Shown: positions 25,652 to 34,584, counted from the stretch's first letter. The stretch: DNA of 64,000 bases from Sporosarcina sp. BP05 (GCF_014282005.1 NZ_JACFTD010000009.1:48431-112430); one strand, 5' to 3'. Notes: a model not told the origin generated them from the letters alone. A program made the numbers and translations.

Positions 25652-26672
25652 AAACCAATTTATAGGTGAACTTGAAACTGCATTGAAACGACTGCCTACT
25701 GAGGAACGGAATGATATTATTCAAGATATCCAGGAATACTTCACTAACGGTCGTGAGGATGGAAAGTCAGAAAGTGAGATTGCTACTTCTCTAGGATCTC
25801 CTGTTAAAATTGCTGAGGAATTACTTGGATCGTATTCATTTGTGGAAAATAAAGCGGAAATCACATCGACGAATGAAGTCATTACAATCCAAGATGATCG
25901 ATTTTTGAATGTTGACATCAACGTCCAGCATGGCGCACTAGTTGTCAGTCCGTCTGACAGTTCGGTGACGACCGCCGAACTAATTGGCTCCAATGAGAAA
26001 TTGAAACTAACTGCGGAAGTGGTTGGCGATACATTGTTCATCCGGCTGAAAAGCCTACGCCACTGGTTACTCATGTTTAATTTCAACATGAAGGCAGTGA
26101 CACTCAACGTGTTCATTCCTAAGAAGCTGTATCAAACGATTGTGATGAAGACAGATAATGGACGGATTTCTGCCGAGAAAATACTGTGCAAAAAAATCAG
26201 TGTGAATACCGATAATGGAAAGATCCAATTAAAAGAGATTGCTGCCACGTCGTTGACTGCCGAAACGGATAATGGACGAATTGAAGTTGATAAGGTGCAG
26301 GTCGATCATTTACGCACGAAAACGGATAACGGGCGAATTGAAATGCGTCATGTCGATGCGGACAGTATTGTAGCTGAGTCTGATAACGGTCGAATCGAGC
26401 TCGAACATGTTACGGGTTCCATTGTCGGCAGTACGGATAATGGACGGATTACACTTCAGACGGATAGCCTTGATCGGAATATTGATTTTCAAACGGATAA
26501 CGGAAGTATTGTTATCCAATCAACTAGCAAGCCAACGAATGTTTCCATTCATACGAAAACTGGCCACGGTAAAGTCGATGTATTTGGCGAACGAAATTCA
26601 CGGACGGTCATCGGCGCTGGTGAACATACGATTCGCTTGAAGTCGGATAATGGACGGATTACGGTGGGTTGA
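25644..26672 (+). CDS. HAAS (DUF1700) plus DUF4097 beta-helix protein
   Basis: A 342-residue protein translated from an ATG with GAGGGTG six bases upstream, coupled to the PadR gene. The N-terminal 65 residues (FIGELETALKRLPTEERNDI, then the conserved IAEELLG) form the HAAS/DUF1700 helical domain that usually accompanies PadR regulators. The rest is a DUF4097-type repeat region: TDNGRI or a close variant occurs about nine times (for example TDNGRI, TDNGKI, SDNGRI, TDNGSI), spaced 15-25 residues, consistent with stacked beta-strand turns. There is no signal peptide or membrane segment. The function of the pair is unknown; I infer a regulatory or sensory module for envelope stress. Confidence 0.88.
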   Translation: MTENQFIGELETALKRLPTEERNDIIQDIQEYFTNGREDGKSESEIATSLGSPVKIAEELLGSYSFVENKAEITSTNEVITIQDDRFLNVDINVQHGALVVSPSDSSVTTAELIGSNEKLKLTAEVVGDTLFIRLKSLRHWLLMFNFNMKAVTLNVFIPKKLYQTIVMKTDNGRISAEKILCKKISVNTDNGKIQLKEIAATSLTAETDNGRIEVDKVQVDHLRTKTDNGRIEMRHVDADSIVAESDNGRIELEHVTGSIVGSTDNGRITLQTDSLDRNIDFQTDNGSIVIQSTSKPTNVSIHTKTGHGKVDVFGERNSRTVIGAGEHTIRLKSDNGRITVG

Positions 26673-26700
26673 TTGTGGATATGGTTGGTTGGCGAGGCAA

Positions 26701-26784
26701 TATGCTTGGCCTTCAACGTTATATGATTGCTTGGCTGAAGGATACGCTTGGTCGGCAACTTTATATTCTTGCTTCCCATCTCAA
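26701..26784 (+). repeat. degenerate 42-bp tandem duplication
   Basis: Two adjacent 42-base units share TA(T/C)GCTTGG, then CAAC and TTATAT, then TTGCTT at identical spacing. In one plus frame they read YAWPSTLYDCLAEG and YAWSATLYSCFPSQ without a start codon. It sits between the HAAS gene stop and the terminator, and may be remnant coding or repeat drift. Confidence 0.4.
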
Positions 26785-26800
26785 CCAGTTAATTTCAAGA

Positions 26801-26848
26801 AAAAAAGCTGATGATACACCGATTTTCCGGTGTATCATCAGCTTTTCA
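26801..26848. terminator. bidirectional terminator
   Basis: A 17-bp stem starting AAAGCTGATGATACACCG and ending in its complement, flanked by A and T runs, between convergent genes. Confidence 0.9.
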
Positions 26849-26854
26849 ATGTTT

Positions 26855-27358
26855 TCACACGACTGGCGCTTCTCCGCCAAACGCTGCCCACTCTTCACGG
26901 GATGGTCCGTAGACGCCCGGTACACGCAAGCCGGCTTGCCTCATGAGTACTGTCATTTGACCGCGGTGATGCGTTTGGTGCGCTGTTAATATACTAAGGA
27001 CAGTCCCAATCGCCCATTGCTCCCCGTACATCTCTTTTAATTCCGCAAACGATCCATCAGTCCACTGTTCTTTGATTGCTGCAACCATTGCTTCATTTGT
27101 TGAACTGTAAGCTCCCGCGATTTCGGCAGCCGTTGTTGGTACAGCTGCATCGTGAGGATTCGCTTCGAAATCAAGACCTGTCCGTGACATCATCTCACCA
27201 AGTGTTGTGACGACATGCCAAGCAATTCCGCCAAGGGTACGGTCATCGGGTGATACTTCTTGCTCAAGAGACTTATCAGTTAATTCATCTAGTATTTTTT
27301 GTGTCGATTCACTTTCATGGCCCCAGTTAATAAGAAACTCTTCGATTGTTTTAAACAA
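26855..27358 (-). CDS. DinB/YfiT-like metal-dependent family protein
   Basis: A 167-residue four-helix-bundle protein starting at TTG (MFKTIEEFLINWG) with GGAGGG seven bases upstream. The three metal-coordinating histidines expected for the DinB fold are visible: His near residue 48 in GGIAWHVV, and two in ILTAHQTHHRGQMTVLMR near 130. Some relatives are thiol-dependent transferases (bacillithiol S-transferases), others are DNA-damage-inducible with unknown activity; I cannot choose between them. It is monocistronic. Confidence 0.88.
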   Translation of the reverse strand: MFKTIEEFLINWGHESESTQKILDELTDKSLEQEVSPDDRTLGGIAWHVVTTLGEMMSRTGLDFEANPHDAAVPTTAAEIAGAYSSTNEAMVAAIKEQWTDGSFAELKEMYGEQWAIGTVLSILTAHQTHHRGQMTVLMRQAGLRVPGVYGPSREEWAAFGGEAPVV

Positions 27359-27584
27359 CTAAAATCCCTCCAAGTTTTGCTTTACTCTATAATCCTTTTC
27401 GCCATTTGTCGTAATTTCTCCTGCAATATCATAAAAATAGAGGACGAGGAGGCATCCTCTATTGGTTGATTGTGGAACTCTTCATTTTATCATCTTCCAC
27501 AACTTCACTCATTATTCCCTATCATGGTTATAATGAAACAACATTGTCATGGTATAATTTCCAAAATTAGAATGGAGGAATCTT

Positions 27585-28910
27585 GTGGCTCGTAAAAGAA
27601 TGCTGTTTTCATTCCTACTACTATTTTCTATCCTACTGACAGCTTGCTCAGCGAAGACATCCGGTGTGGATAGTCCAGAATTTGATCAAGCACAATCTGA
27701 ATTTATCGAGGAATTAAACATTGAAAATATTTACGCTTCATTGAACGAATTAACGAAAAATCCTCGAGTAGCTGGCACAAGTTCGGAAATGCGGGCGGCG
27801 GCTTTTTTGACTGTACAATTGAAGGCGGAAGGATATGAAGTTGCCGTTCAGCCATTCGATTTCGAAAGGTACGTCATACCGGAGTCGCACGGCCTAATTG
27901 TCGAAGGCTTTGCAGGCCCACTCTCCCCTGCCCCATTTCAATATTCGGTTGACGGTAATGTCGACGGCCAATTGGTCGATGCAGGATATGGCTTGAAAAA
28001 AGATTACAAAAAAATTGATGTAAAAGGAAAAATCGCGCTTGTCGCTGTTGATAAAACCGCTTTTTCTGAACTGGTCTTATTGGCATCAGAGGTTGGTGCA
28101 AAGGCTATTCTTCTTTATTTCCCCGATGAATTAGAAATTGATAAATGGACGCTTGGTAAAGAGCATTTTAAAGAATTCATTCCCGCGCTGGCTCTTACTT
28201 ATGATGATGGAGCAAAGCTTATTGAATTAGTCAAAAACGGTAGTCCTGTCAATGCGGCTGTTAAAATTAAAGGGGCCCGTATTGACAAGGTTGCATCACA
28301 AAACTTGATTGCCACTAAGCATCCCACTTCAGAATTGAATGATGACATCATACTAATTGGTGCCCATTACGATTCCGTCGATGAAGCACCCGGTGCGAGT
28401 GACAATGCAAGTGGTACTGCAGTTGTCCTTGAACTGGCTAGAATGTTCAAATCGGTTCCAACAAGTAAAGAAATCCGATTCCTATTTTTTGGTGCTGAAG
28501 AAGAAGGATTACACGGGTCAGAAAAGTATGTAAGTGCACTGACGAAAGATGAAATTAAGCGCTCTGCCGCCATGTTCAACTTGGATATGGTTGGCAGTGC
28601 AGACGCGGGAGATTTAGCCATTCAAACGATAGATGGAGCGGACAATACCGTTACAAAAGCTGCAAGTAAAGCGAACGAGGCACTGAATGGTGATCCAATC
28701 GAGACTGACTTTGGAGACAGAAGCGATCACACACCTTTTCATAATGCAGGAATCGACGCAGCTTTGTTCATTTATGATCCAGTGGAAGAGTGGTATCATA
28801 CGCCAGAGGACACTATTGAAAAGTTAAGTAAGGACCGTCTTGTTAACGTCGCCAAAATTGTTGGTACATCGGTTTTTGAACTGACTTTTTCAGGAATAAT
28901 TGAAGAGTAA
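27585..28910 (+). CDS. M28-family zinc aminopeptidase, lipoprotein
   Basis: A 441-residue exported peptidase that starts at GTG with GGAGGA seven bases upstream. The signal peptide ends in lipobox LTAC (Cys21), so it is anchored to the outer face of the membrane. A PA-like insertion (about 110-230) precedes the catalytic M28 domain. Zinc and catalytic residues are visible in GAHYDSV, PGASDNASGTA, FFGAEEEGLHGS, NLDMVGS and the late WYHTPEDT histidine. All ligands are intact. It probably trims extracellular peptides for uptake. It is monocistronic. Confidence 0.93.
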   Translation: MARKRMLFSFLLLFSILLTACSAKTSGVDSPEFDQAQSEFIEELNIENIYASLNELTKNPRVAGTSSEMRAAAFLTVQLKAEGYEVAVQPFDFERYVIPESHGLIVEGFAGPLSPAPFQYSVDGNVDGQLVDAGYGLKKDYKKIDVKGKIALVAVDKTAFSELVLLASEVGAKAILLYFPDELEIDKWTLGKEHFKEFIPALALTYDDGAKLIELVKNGSPVNAAVKIKGARIDKVASQNLIATKHPTSELNDDIILIGAHYDSVDEAPGASDNASGTAVVLELARMFKSVPTSKEIRFLFFGAEEEGLHGSEKYVSALTKDEIKRSAAMFNLDMVGSADAGDLAIQTIDGADNTVTKAASKANEALNGDPIETDFGDRSDHTPFHNAGIDAALFIYDPVEEWYHTPEDTIEKLSKDRLVNVAKIVGTSVFELTFSGIIEE

Positions 28911-28970
28911 TATAATAAGAGTTCTTTATTCACCCAATTTGGCATACTAAAGATAAAGGGAGGCTGCTTT

Positions 28971-29417
28971 ATGACGACCATTCTAATCGACGCGGATGCG
29001 TGTCCGGTTGTGAAAGAAACGATCCGAATAGCGGGGACCTTCGGATTTCGCTGCATCCTTATCTGCGATACAACCCACGAAATGCATCGGGAAGGTGCAG
29101 AGACAATTATCGTCTCGAAGGGGGCGGATGCAGTTGATTTTGTGCTTGTAAATCGTGTAAAGAAAAATGATATTGTCGTTACACAAGATTATGGTTTGGC
29201 AGCGATGGTGCTAGCAAAAAAAGGCCATCCAATCGATCAAAACGGGCGACTCTATACGGAGGACAACATCGACCAGCTGTTATATGCCCGCCACACAGCT
29301 CAAAAAGTCCGAATGGCTGGCGGACGATTACGCGGTCCAAAAAAGCGCTCCAAAGAAAGTGATTTGAAGTTTGAGGAGAGTTTGAAGAAGTTGTGTACGG
29401 AACTTGCGGAAATATAA
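28971..29417 (+). CDS. yqxD: YaiI/YqxD family protein (UPF0178)
   Basis: A 148-residue PIN-like/NYN-related protein. The N-terminal TILIDADACPVVKETI carries the acidic residues of the family; VSKGADAVDFVLVN, VVTQDYGLAAMVLAKK and the C-terminal GGRLRGPKKR are also conserved. The fold suggests nuclease ancestry, but activity is unproven to my knowledge. It stands alone here, whereas in B. subtilis yqxD lies near dnaG/rpoD. Confidence 0.9.
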   Translation: MTTILIDADACPVVKETIRIAGTFGFRCILICDTTHEMHREGAETIIVSKGADAVDFVLVNRVKKNDIVVTQDYGLAAMVLAKKGHPIDQNGRLYTEDNIDQLLYARHTAQKVRMAGGRLRGPKKRSKESDLKFEESLKKLCTELAEI

Positions 29418-29419
29418 AG

Positions 29420-29453
29420 CAAAAGCCTGTCGGCATATCGACAGGCTTTTTTC
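29420..29453 (+). terminator. terminator of yqxD
   Basis: AAAAGCCTGTCG / CGACAGGCTTTT stem with T-run. Confidence 0.9.
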
Positions 29454-29609
29454 ACCGGTTAGTAATTTTCTGTACAAGCTATGCGTATGTTGGGTATATA
29501 CAAACTTTCAGGATAGCATTTCCTTAGCAATCAATTCATAGGATTTCAACCTATCTTTAAAATCTGGTAAATCTGTAATGAATACTATTAATGAAGCCGG
29601 AGGTAGCCT

Positions 29610-30689
29610 ATGCCGAAAATTCTATCTGTCAGTACTTTTAAACCGCCTCATGAAGTTAAACAGCAACAAGCAGTTGAGTTAACTCGTTCACTTTTCAGTG
29701 AGAAATACAATGATATTGAACGGCTTTTGAAAGTCTTTCAAAATGGCGATATCGAGACGAGAAATGTCTGCATGCCCCTGGAATGGTATGGAAAAGAGCA
29801 TGACTTTGAAGAGCGCAATAATTTATACATTCAACATACTATCGACTTCGGTGTACAAGCCGTGCTGTCGTGCCTCCAAGGGGAGGGCATGCTTGATGAA
29901 CCGATTGAACCGTCTATGATTGACGCCATTTACTTCATCTCCAGTAGTGGGATTTCAACGCCAAGCATTGAAGCACGCATTATGAACCGGATTCCTTTTC
30001 GGGATAGTACGAAACGCGTTCCAATCTGGGGGCTTGGTTGTGCTGGTGGCGCTACGGGAATAAGCAGGGCCTACGAGTATTGCCTTGCGTTTCCCGAAGC
30101 GAATGTCCTTGTTCTCTCCGCTGAATTATGCAGTTTAACATTTCAGAAAGACGATTATTCAAAAAGTAATCTAGTGGGGGTCTCACTGTTTTCAGATGGA
30201 ATTGCATGCGCATTGGTTTCTGGCGACAAATCTTCGGTGAAAGTGAAAAAAGCGATGCCTAGGGTTATTGCTACCACTTCGAAACTGATGCCCGATTCCG
30301 AGAATGTTATGGGCTGGGACGTAAAAAACGCTGGACTGTATGTTGTTTTCTCAAAAAGTATTCCCGCTGTCATTACAAATTGGCTTGGGCCTTTCGTTCA
30401 TGAATTCCTCAGTGAGCATGGGCTAACAAAAGATGATATTACACACTTCGTTGCGCATCCTGGTGGTAAAAAGATTCTTGAAGCATATGAAACAGCATTA
30501 GGATTTGATCAAAACAAAACGGACATTTCACGGGATGTACTGCGTCACAATGGCAATATGTCATCCCCTACAATTCTTTACGTGTTAGAGAAGTTCATGA
30601 AAAGTGAGCCTGCTGCCGGTGAGTATGGATTAATGGCTGCACTGGGCCCTGGATTTTGCGGCGAATTGCTGTTATTGAAATGGGAATGA
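29610..30689 (+). CDS. bpsA: type III polyketide synthase (alkylpyrone synthase)
   Basis: A chalcone/stilbene-synthase family enzyme that extends long-chain acyl-CoA with malonyl-CoA to triketide pyrones. At 359 residues it has normal length. The catalytic triad is visible: Cys144 in GLGCAGGATG, His283 in VAHPGGKK and Asn316 in HNGNMSSP. CCGGAGG-type ribosome site precedes the ATG. It is followed after 12 bases by the methyltransferase gene bpsB; this pair makes alkylpyrone methyl ethers in B. subtilis. The products are membrane-associated lipids of unclear physiological role. Confidence 0.93.
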   Translation: MPKILSVSTFKPPHEVKQQQAVELTRSLFSEKYNDIERLLKVFQNGDIETRNVCMPLEWYGKEHDFEERNNLYIQHTIDFGVQAVLSCLQGEGMLDEPIEPSMIDAIYFISSSGISTPSIEARIMNRIPFRDSTKRVPIWGLGCAGGATGISRAYEYCLAFPEANVLVLSAELCSLTFQKDDYSKSNLVGVSLFSDGIACALVSGDKSSVKVKKAMPRVIATTSKLMPDSENVMGWDVKNAGLYVVFSKSIPAVITNWLGPFVHEFLSEHGLTKDDITHFVAHPGGKKILEAYETALGFDQNKTDISRDVLRHNGNMSSPTILYVLEKFMKSEPAAGEYGLMAALGPGFCGELLLLKWE

Positions 30690-30701
30690 GGTGTTTTACA
30701 A

Positions 30702-31232
30702 ATGATATTTTTCATTGTCATTTCAATCGTGATCATACAGCGTCTTATAGAACTTATTATCGCGAAACGCAATGAGAAATGGATGCGTAGCCAAGGAGCA
30801 TTCGAAGCGGGTGCTGCCCACTACCCCGTTATGGTTGCCATGCATATCGCATTTTTCATTTCACTCCTTGCGGAAGTCATTCTGCTCGATAAGTCACTGT
30901 CGTCAGTATGGATTTTATTTTTCGCCATTTTTCTAGTGGCGCAAGTGGCACGGATCTGGTGTCTTTCTTCGCTTGGGAAGTTCTGGAACACGAAAATCAT
31001 CATCTTACCTGGCGCTGACGTTGTGCAGAAAGGCCCGTATAAGTGGGTGCGCCATCCCAATTATGTAATTGTGACGACTGAGCTCTTGGTGCTTCCCCTC
31101 ATCTTCAGCGCTTATTTAACAGCAATTATTTTTACATTACTGAATGTGTGGATGTTATCCGTCAGGATTCCTGCAGAAGAGAAAGCATTGAAGGATGCGA
31201 CGAATTATAAAGAGAAGTTTTCGCTGGACTAA
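30702..31232 (+). CDS. bpsB: alkylpyrone O-methyltransferase, ICMT-like membrane protein
   Basis: A 176-residue integral membrane methyltransferase of the isoprenylcysteine carboxyl methyltransferase-like family. It has four to five hydrophobic segments. The SAM/substrate motif is KGPYKWVRHPNYVIVTTEL (about 109-127), with RIPAEEKAL near the C-terminus, both typical of the family. GAGGTG lies nine bases before the ATG. Adjacency to the type III PKS identifies it as the enzyme expected to methylate the alkylpyrone hydroxyl. A terminator ends the two-gene operon. Confidence 0.92.
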   Translation: MIFFIVISIVIIQRLIELIIAKRNEKWMRSQGAFEAGAAHYPVMVAMHIAFFISLLAEVILLDKSLSSVWILFFAIFLVAQVARIWCLSSLGKFWNTKIIILPGADVVQKGPYKWVRHPNYVIVTTELLVLPLIFSAYLTAIIFTLLNVWMLSVRIPAEEKALKDATNYKEKFSLD

Positions 31233-31275
31233 TGACAATCGGCACTTACACATAAAACCTGCTTTTCTAAACGAC

Positions 31276-31308
31276 AAAAAACGCTGAGCTCAACTAGTCA
31301 GCGTTTTC
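31276..31308 (+). terminator. terminator of bpsAB
   Basis: AAAACGCTGA / TCAGCGTTTT stem with A and T runs; also usable on the minus strand. Confidence 0.85.
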
Positions 31309-31358
31309 CTATTCATTGCTATCCAATAAATTCCGATGCTATCAATAACTTTAAGGGA

Positions 31359-31613
31359 TTACCATCTTCTACGCATGGATTTCATAGCAAAACTAACAAC
31401 AATCACTATGATAAGTGCTCCGATAATCGCAGGTACAATGTAAAACTCAGCTAATTTCGGACCCCAGTTCCCTAGCAACCTACTTCCAATCCATGCACCA
31501 ATGATACCAGCAATCACATTTCCTATGATTCCGCCCGGCATATCTTTACCTGCAACTAATCCCGCAAACCACCCGATGATTCCACCAATAATTAAATATA
31601 ATAACAAACCCAT
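31359..31613 (-). CDS. GlsB/YeaQ/YmgE-family stress membrane protein
   Basis: An 84-residue protein with three hydrophobic segments and the glycine-rich family pattern: LIIGGIIGWFAGLVAG, GIIGNVIAGIIGAWIG, and a last segment ending in the basic tail MRRRW. AAAAGGGG is nine bases before the ATG. The family (transglycosylase-associated) is often part of general stress regulons; the molecular role is unknown. It is monocistronic. Confidence 0.9.
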   Translation of the reverse strand: MGLLLYLIIGGIIGWFAGLVAGKDMPGGIIGNVIAGIIGAWIGSRLLGNWGPKLAEFYIVPAIIGALIIVIVVSFAMKSMRRRW

Positions 31614-31728
31614 ACATTACATCCCCTTTTAAGTTTTTTGTCTCCTAAATAAGTTCGGATTTCGGGTTCTCTATAAATTAATACGGTTTGAATTCCTTGA
31701 ATATACCTCCTTCCACCGCCCCCTTCCT

Positions 31729-32139
31729 TTACACTTGAATTGTATAAGCCGAAGATGATTTAAGTAATCTTTCTACTCCGCCAGGATGATAAGGCATTAA
31801 CCCATTCGCTGTCGGCAAATCTACCCATTTTATTTCTAAAATTTCTTCTTCGTCTTGAATGGAGCATTCTCCGGATACGATTATTGCTTTAAATGTTAGA
31901 AATAAAGCGTGATGCCCTTTTGCATTAAAAAATGCTTCATTTACCGCCACAATACGTTCAACTTCAATCGTCAAACCTGTTTCTTCCTGAGCTTCACGAA
32001 TAATTGCTAGTTCCAACGTTTCCCCTTCTTCAACGTCACCGCCAGGAAAAGACCATCCGCTACCTTTGTTATTAACCATCAGTACTTTTTGCTCGTCTTC
32101 TTTATAAATAAGTGCATAGACAACATTTACTTTTTTCAT
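31729..32139 (-). CDS. NUDIX hydrolase
   Basis: A 136-residue single-domain pyrophosphohydrolase. The Nudix box is complete, beginning GGDVEEGETLELA and ending REAQEETG, with the catalytic glutamates. The ATG of MKKVNVVYALIYK is preferred since GGGGG lies about nine bases upstream; an ATG three codons earlier touches it. The substrate (an oxidised nucleotide, ADP-ribose or other) cannot be inferred. A small lipoprotein gene lies upstream on the same strand, but no operon link is evident. Confidence 0.9.
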   Translation of the reverse strand: MKKVNVVYALIYKEDEQKVLMVNNKGSGWSFPGGDVEEGETLELAIIREAQEETGLTIEVERIVAVNEAFFNAKGHHALFLTFKAIIVSGECSIQDEEEILEIKWVDLPTANGLMPYHPGGVERLLKSSSAYTIQV

Positions 32140-32187
32140 TTCTGCCATCCCCCAAAATGTCGATTAACTACAACAGAATTCCGTAGA

Positions 32188-32553
32188 CTACCCTTCATAC
32201 ATTCCTACATAGGGTATCTCCTTACCGTCTACTACTACAATATATGCGAGCGTATCCGTTTTATATATCTTTGTTCCAACAGGTAATTTGTTAGATGTAC
32301 CACTTTTAAACTTCCAAGCTTTGCTCGTTTGTTTTGTTATTTCTCCCACTTGCTCCCCCACTATATAAGGTAATTCTTTTAGCCATTCTAGATCTTGGGC
32401 GTTCGAGTAGACGATACTATCTAAAACAAAGATATCCGCATCACTACTTCCAAGAAAATCTTTCGGCGTAAGATTTCCTTTATAAGCTTCTTGACAGCCT
32501 GATACTACCAATAGAAGTAAAGTTATAAAGAATACGAATCGACCGATTTTCAT
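32188..32553 (-). CDS. small hypothetical lipoprotein
   Basis: A 121-residue protein with a lipoprotein signal: MKIGRFVFFITLLLLVVSGC, lipid-modified Cys20. The mature part is short, mixed alpha/beta and ends with KTDTLAYIVVVDGKEIPYVG. I do not recognise a family. It resembles the many small lipoproteins of unknown role in Bacillales. AAGGGGTGCAGG precedes the start. Confidence 0.75.
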   Translation of the reverse strand: MKIGRFVFFITLLLLVVSGCQEAYKGNLTPKDFLGSSDADIFVLDSIVYSNAQDLEWLKELPYIVGEQVGEITKQTSKAWKFKSGTSNKLPVGTKIYKTDTLAYIVVVDGKEIPYVGMYEG

Positions 32554-32620
32554 GGATATACCTGCACCCCTTATTCAAAAGTCTTTTACACATATTAATT
32601 AGTGTTTCTTTAACACACTA

Positions 32621-32950
32621 TTAAATTATTAACCTATGAGTCACTTGTCCAAGAAACATTAGGAATCCAATTAAAGACAAGATAAATCCAATGTAAAAAG
32701 GCCAGGGATTGTCTTCTTTCTCCTTATCAAAAGTCTTATAAGTCAACATGCATAAAGCGATTGTAATGACAGGTAGAAAACCGTAAACTGGCCCAAATGT
32801 AAATGAAACTCCGCCCATAAACATAGCGACTAGTCCGAAGCGGTTTTGTTTTGGAATTCTATCTAAATACGCTTTATCAGCCTCTGTAATACCTTCATCA
32901 TCTTGTGAAAACCTCTTTATAAACTCCATATATTTTTTATAAAGCCTCAT
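32621..32950 (-). CDS. small membrane protein of unknown function
   Basis: A protein of about 109 residues with a charged N-terminal part (MRLYKKYMEFIKRFSQDD), then two to three hydrophobic segments (FGLVAMFMGGVSFTFGPVYG; PVITIALCMLTY; FYIGFILSLIGFLMFLGQV). The start is uncertain. The frame is open upstream to a GTG at 33046 without a ribosome site, while the strong AGGAGG at about 32973-32978 serves an out-of-frame ATG encoding MYFRVYRYEAL and then a stop. That short overlapping frame could couple translation, or mark a frameshift. Function unknown. Confidence 0.6.
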   Translation of the reverse strand: MRLYKKYMEFIKRFSQDDEGITEADKAYLDRIPKQNRFGLVAMFMGGVSFTFGPVYGFLPVITIALCMLTYKTFDKEKEDNPWPFYIGFILSLIGFLMFLGQVTHRLII

Positions 32951-33107
32951 ATCTATATACCCTAAAATACATAACAACCTCCTATATTCGTCACAATATG
33001 GAACAACCCTACTACTTATACGTTGGTAAAGGTCAAATGGTTCCACAATCTACAAGTAATAGGATTTTTTACTGGTTTCACAACAGAATCCCTTCGATAG
33101 TAATTTC

Positions 33108-33153
33108 AAAATGAGAAGGAGCACTCCCTAACAGGCGTGCTCCTTCTCATTTT
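33108..33153. terminator. strong terminator of the T-box NhaC gene
   Basis: AAAATGAGAAGGAGCAC / GTGCTCCTTCTCATTTT, a 17-bp perfect stem, with T-rich flanks in both directions. Confidence 0.9.
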
Positions 33154-34549
33154 ACATTTTTATCTTTTCAACAGTCAGACGCGTCAAAGTTTTTCCAGTA
33201 AACCCGAACAATACCGTTAAAATTGGTGACAACAGACAAAAGAATGCGAATGGCAAGTAATCGAGAGTTGCGACACCTAGCATACCCGAAATAAATATAC
33301 CGCAAACGCTCCATGGTACCAATGGATTTACGACCGTTCCCGCATCCTCCATCACCCGACTTAAGTTCTTGCCCGCAAGACCTACCTTTTCATATTGTGA
33401 TTGAAAAGCTTGCCCTGTCAATAAAATCGATAAATATTGTTCGCCAATCAGCACATTAATCCCAATCGCAGTTAACGCGGATGCAAAAATAACCGAGGAT
33501 ACTTTCTTCAACACACTTTCAATTTTCCCGAGTAAACATTGGACAATTCCAAGTGTAAATAATAACCCACCCATACTAAGTGCCAACAATACCAATCCAA
33601 TTGTAAACATCATGCTTTGCATTCCGCCACGCGTTAGCAGCGCATCAATATCCGCAATCCCTGTCGTTGAAACAAAGCCGTTAAACAAAATCTCAAACAC
33701 TTCTACAGCGCTGAAACTCTGATGGAAATAGGAAACTGCAATTGCACTTGCAGAGCTTATCGCCAATGCCATAAGCGCTGGCACTTTCATTATCGTCAAG
33801 GCAAACAGGACAACTAGCGGAATGACTGTATACCAGTGGATCATCCCTGTATCCAACAATCCTTCTTGGAAATAGGCAATTTTATCAACATCAGTAAGCG
33901 TACCACTTGGTGACAGTAAGCCGAAGATAATCAGTGATAACACAAATGCGGGGATAGTCGTCCAAGCCATATTTCGAATATGTTCAAACAAATCAACACC
34001 GACGATGGAAGAAGCCAAATTTGTCGTATCTGACAAGGGAGACATCTTATCTCCAAAAAACGCTCCAGAAACTATTGCTCCAGCCGCTATAGGCAGTGAT
34101 AAATCGAGCATAGTCGCCATCCCTATAAATGCGACACCCACCGTTGCAACCGTAGTTAACGAACTACCAATTGAAATTCCAACAATTGCCGTAACTACAA
34201 AAACAATCGCAAAGAAAAAGGACGGTGTAATCAAATTAAACCCAGCATAGATCAACGTAGGAATCGTCCCACTCATGATCCAACTACTCACTAAAATACC
34301 GATGAAGAAAAACAGGAAAACGGCACTCATACCTGCTCCTGCTCCATCTACCAAGCCACCTTCTAGCTTGCGATACGGAACTTTTTTGATAAGACCATAA
34401 CAAATTAATAACAAGATAGAGAACAAAATAGGCAAATGCGGCACCGATCCAAATTGAAGAATACTAACGTTTATTATGGTTACTATTGCCACTACTAGCG
34501 CGGACGCCTCTATAAATGTAGGCGATACGACTTCCTTTATTCGAAACAT
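33152..34549 (-). CDS. NhaC-family transporter, probable tyrosine uptake
   Basis: A 465-residue polytopic membrane protein of the NhaC family. SGAFFGDKMSPLSDTTNLASS and the later GTVVNPLVPWSVCG are hallmarks. The ATG (MFRIKEVVSPTF) has GGAGGA eight bases upstream; the frame is open further upstream through the leader RNA, but that part is non-coding. Transcription is controlled by a T-box whose specifier reads UAC (Tyr). NhaC members under tyrosine T-boxes have been proposed as tyrosine transporters by comparative genomics, which I consider more likely than a housekeeping Na+/H+ antiporter. A GC-rich repeat separates the T-box from the gene. Confidence 0.88.
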   Translation of the reverse strand: MFRIKEVVSPTFIEASALVVAIVTIINVSILQFGSVPHLPILFSILLLICYGLIKKVPYRKLEGGLVDGAGAGMSAVFLFFFIGILVSSWIMSGTIPTLIYAGFNLITPSFFFAIVFVVTAIVGISIGSSLTTVATVGVAFIGMATMLDLSLPIAAGAIVSGAFFGDKMSPLSDTTNLASSIVGVDLFEHIRNMAWTTIPAFVLSLIIFGLLSPSGTLTDVDKIAYFQEGLLDTGMIHWYTVIPLVVLFALTIMKVPALMALAISSASAIAVSYFHQSFSAVEVFEILFNGFVSTTGIADIDALLTRGGMQSMMFTIGLVLLALSMGGLLFTLGIVQCLLGKIESVLKKVSSVIFASALTAIGINVLIGEQYLSILLTGQAFQSQYEKVGLAGKNLSRVMEDAGTVVNPLVPWSVCGIFISGMLGVATLDYLPFAFFCLLSPILTVLFGFTGKTLTRLTVEKIKM

Positions 34550-34584
34550 GATGACTTCCTCCTCGATGGTTATAGAATGCTGAA

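Noticed and set aside
26669..26989. 106-codon plus-strand frame after the HAAS gene
   Set aside because: It reads through a strong terminator into the opposite strand of the DinB-like gene and has no ribosome site.
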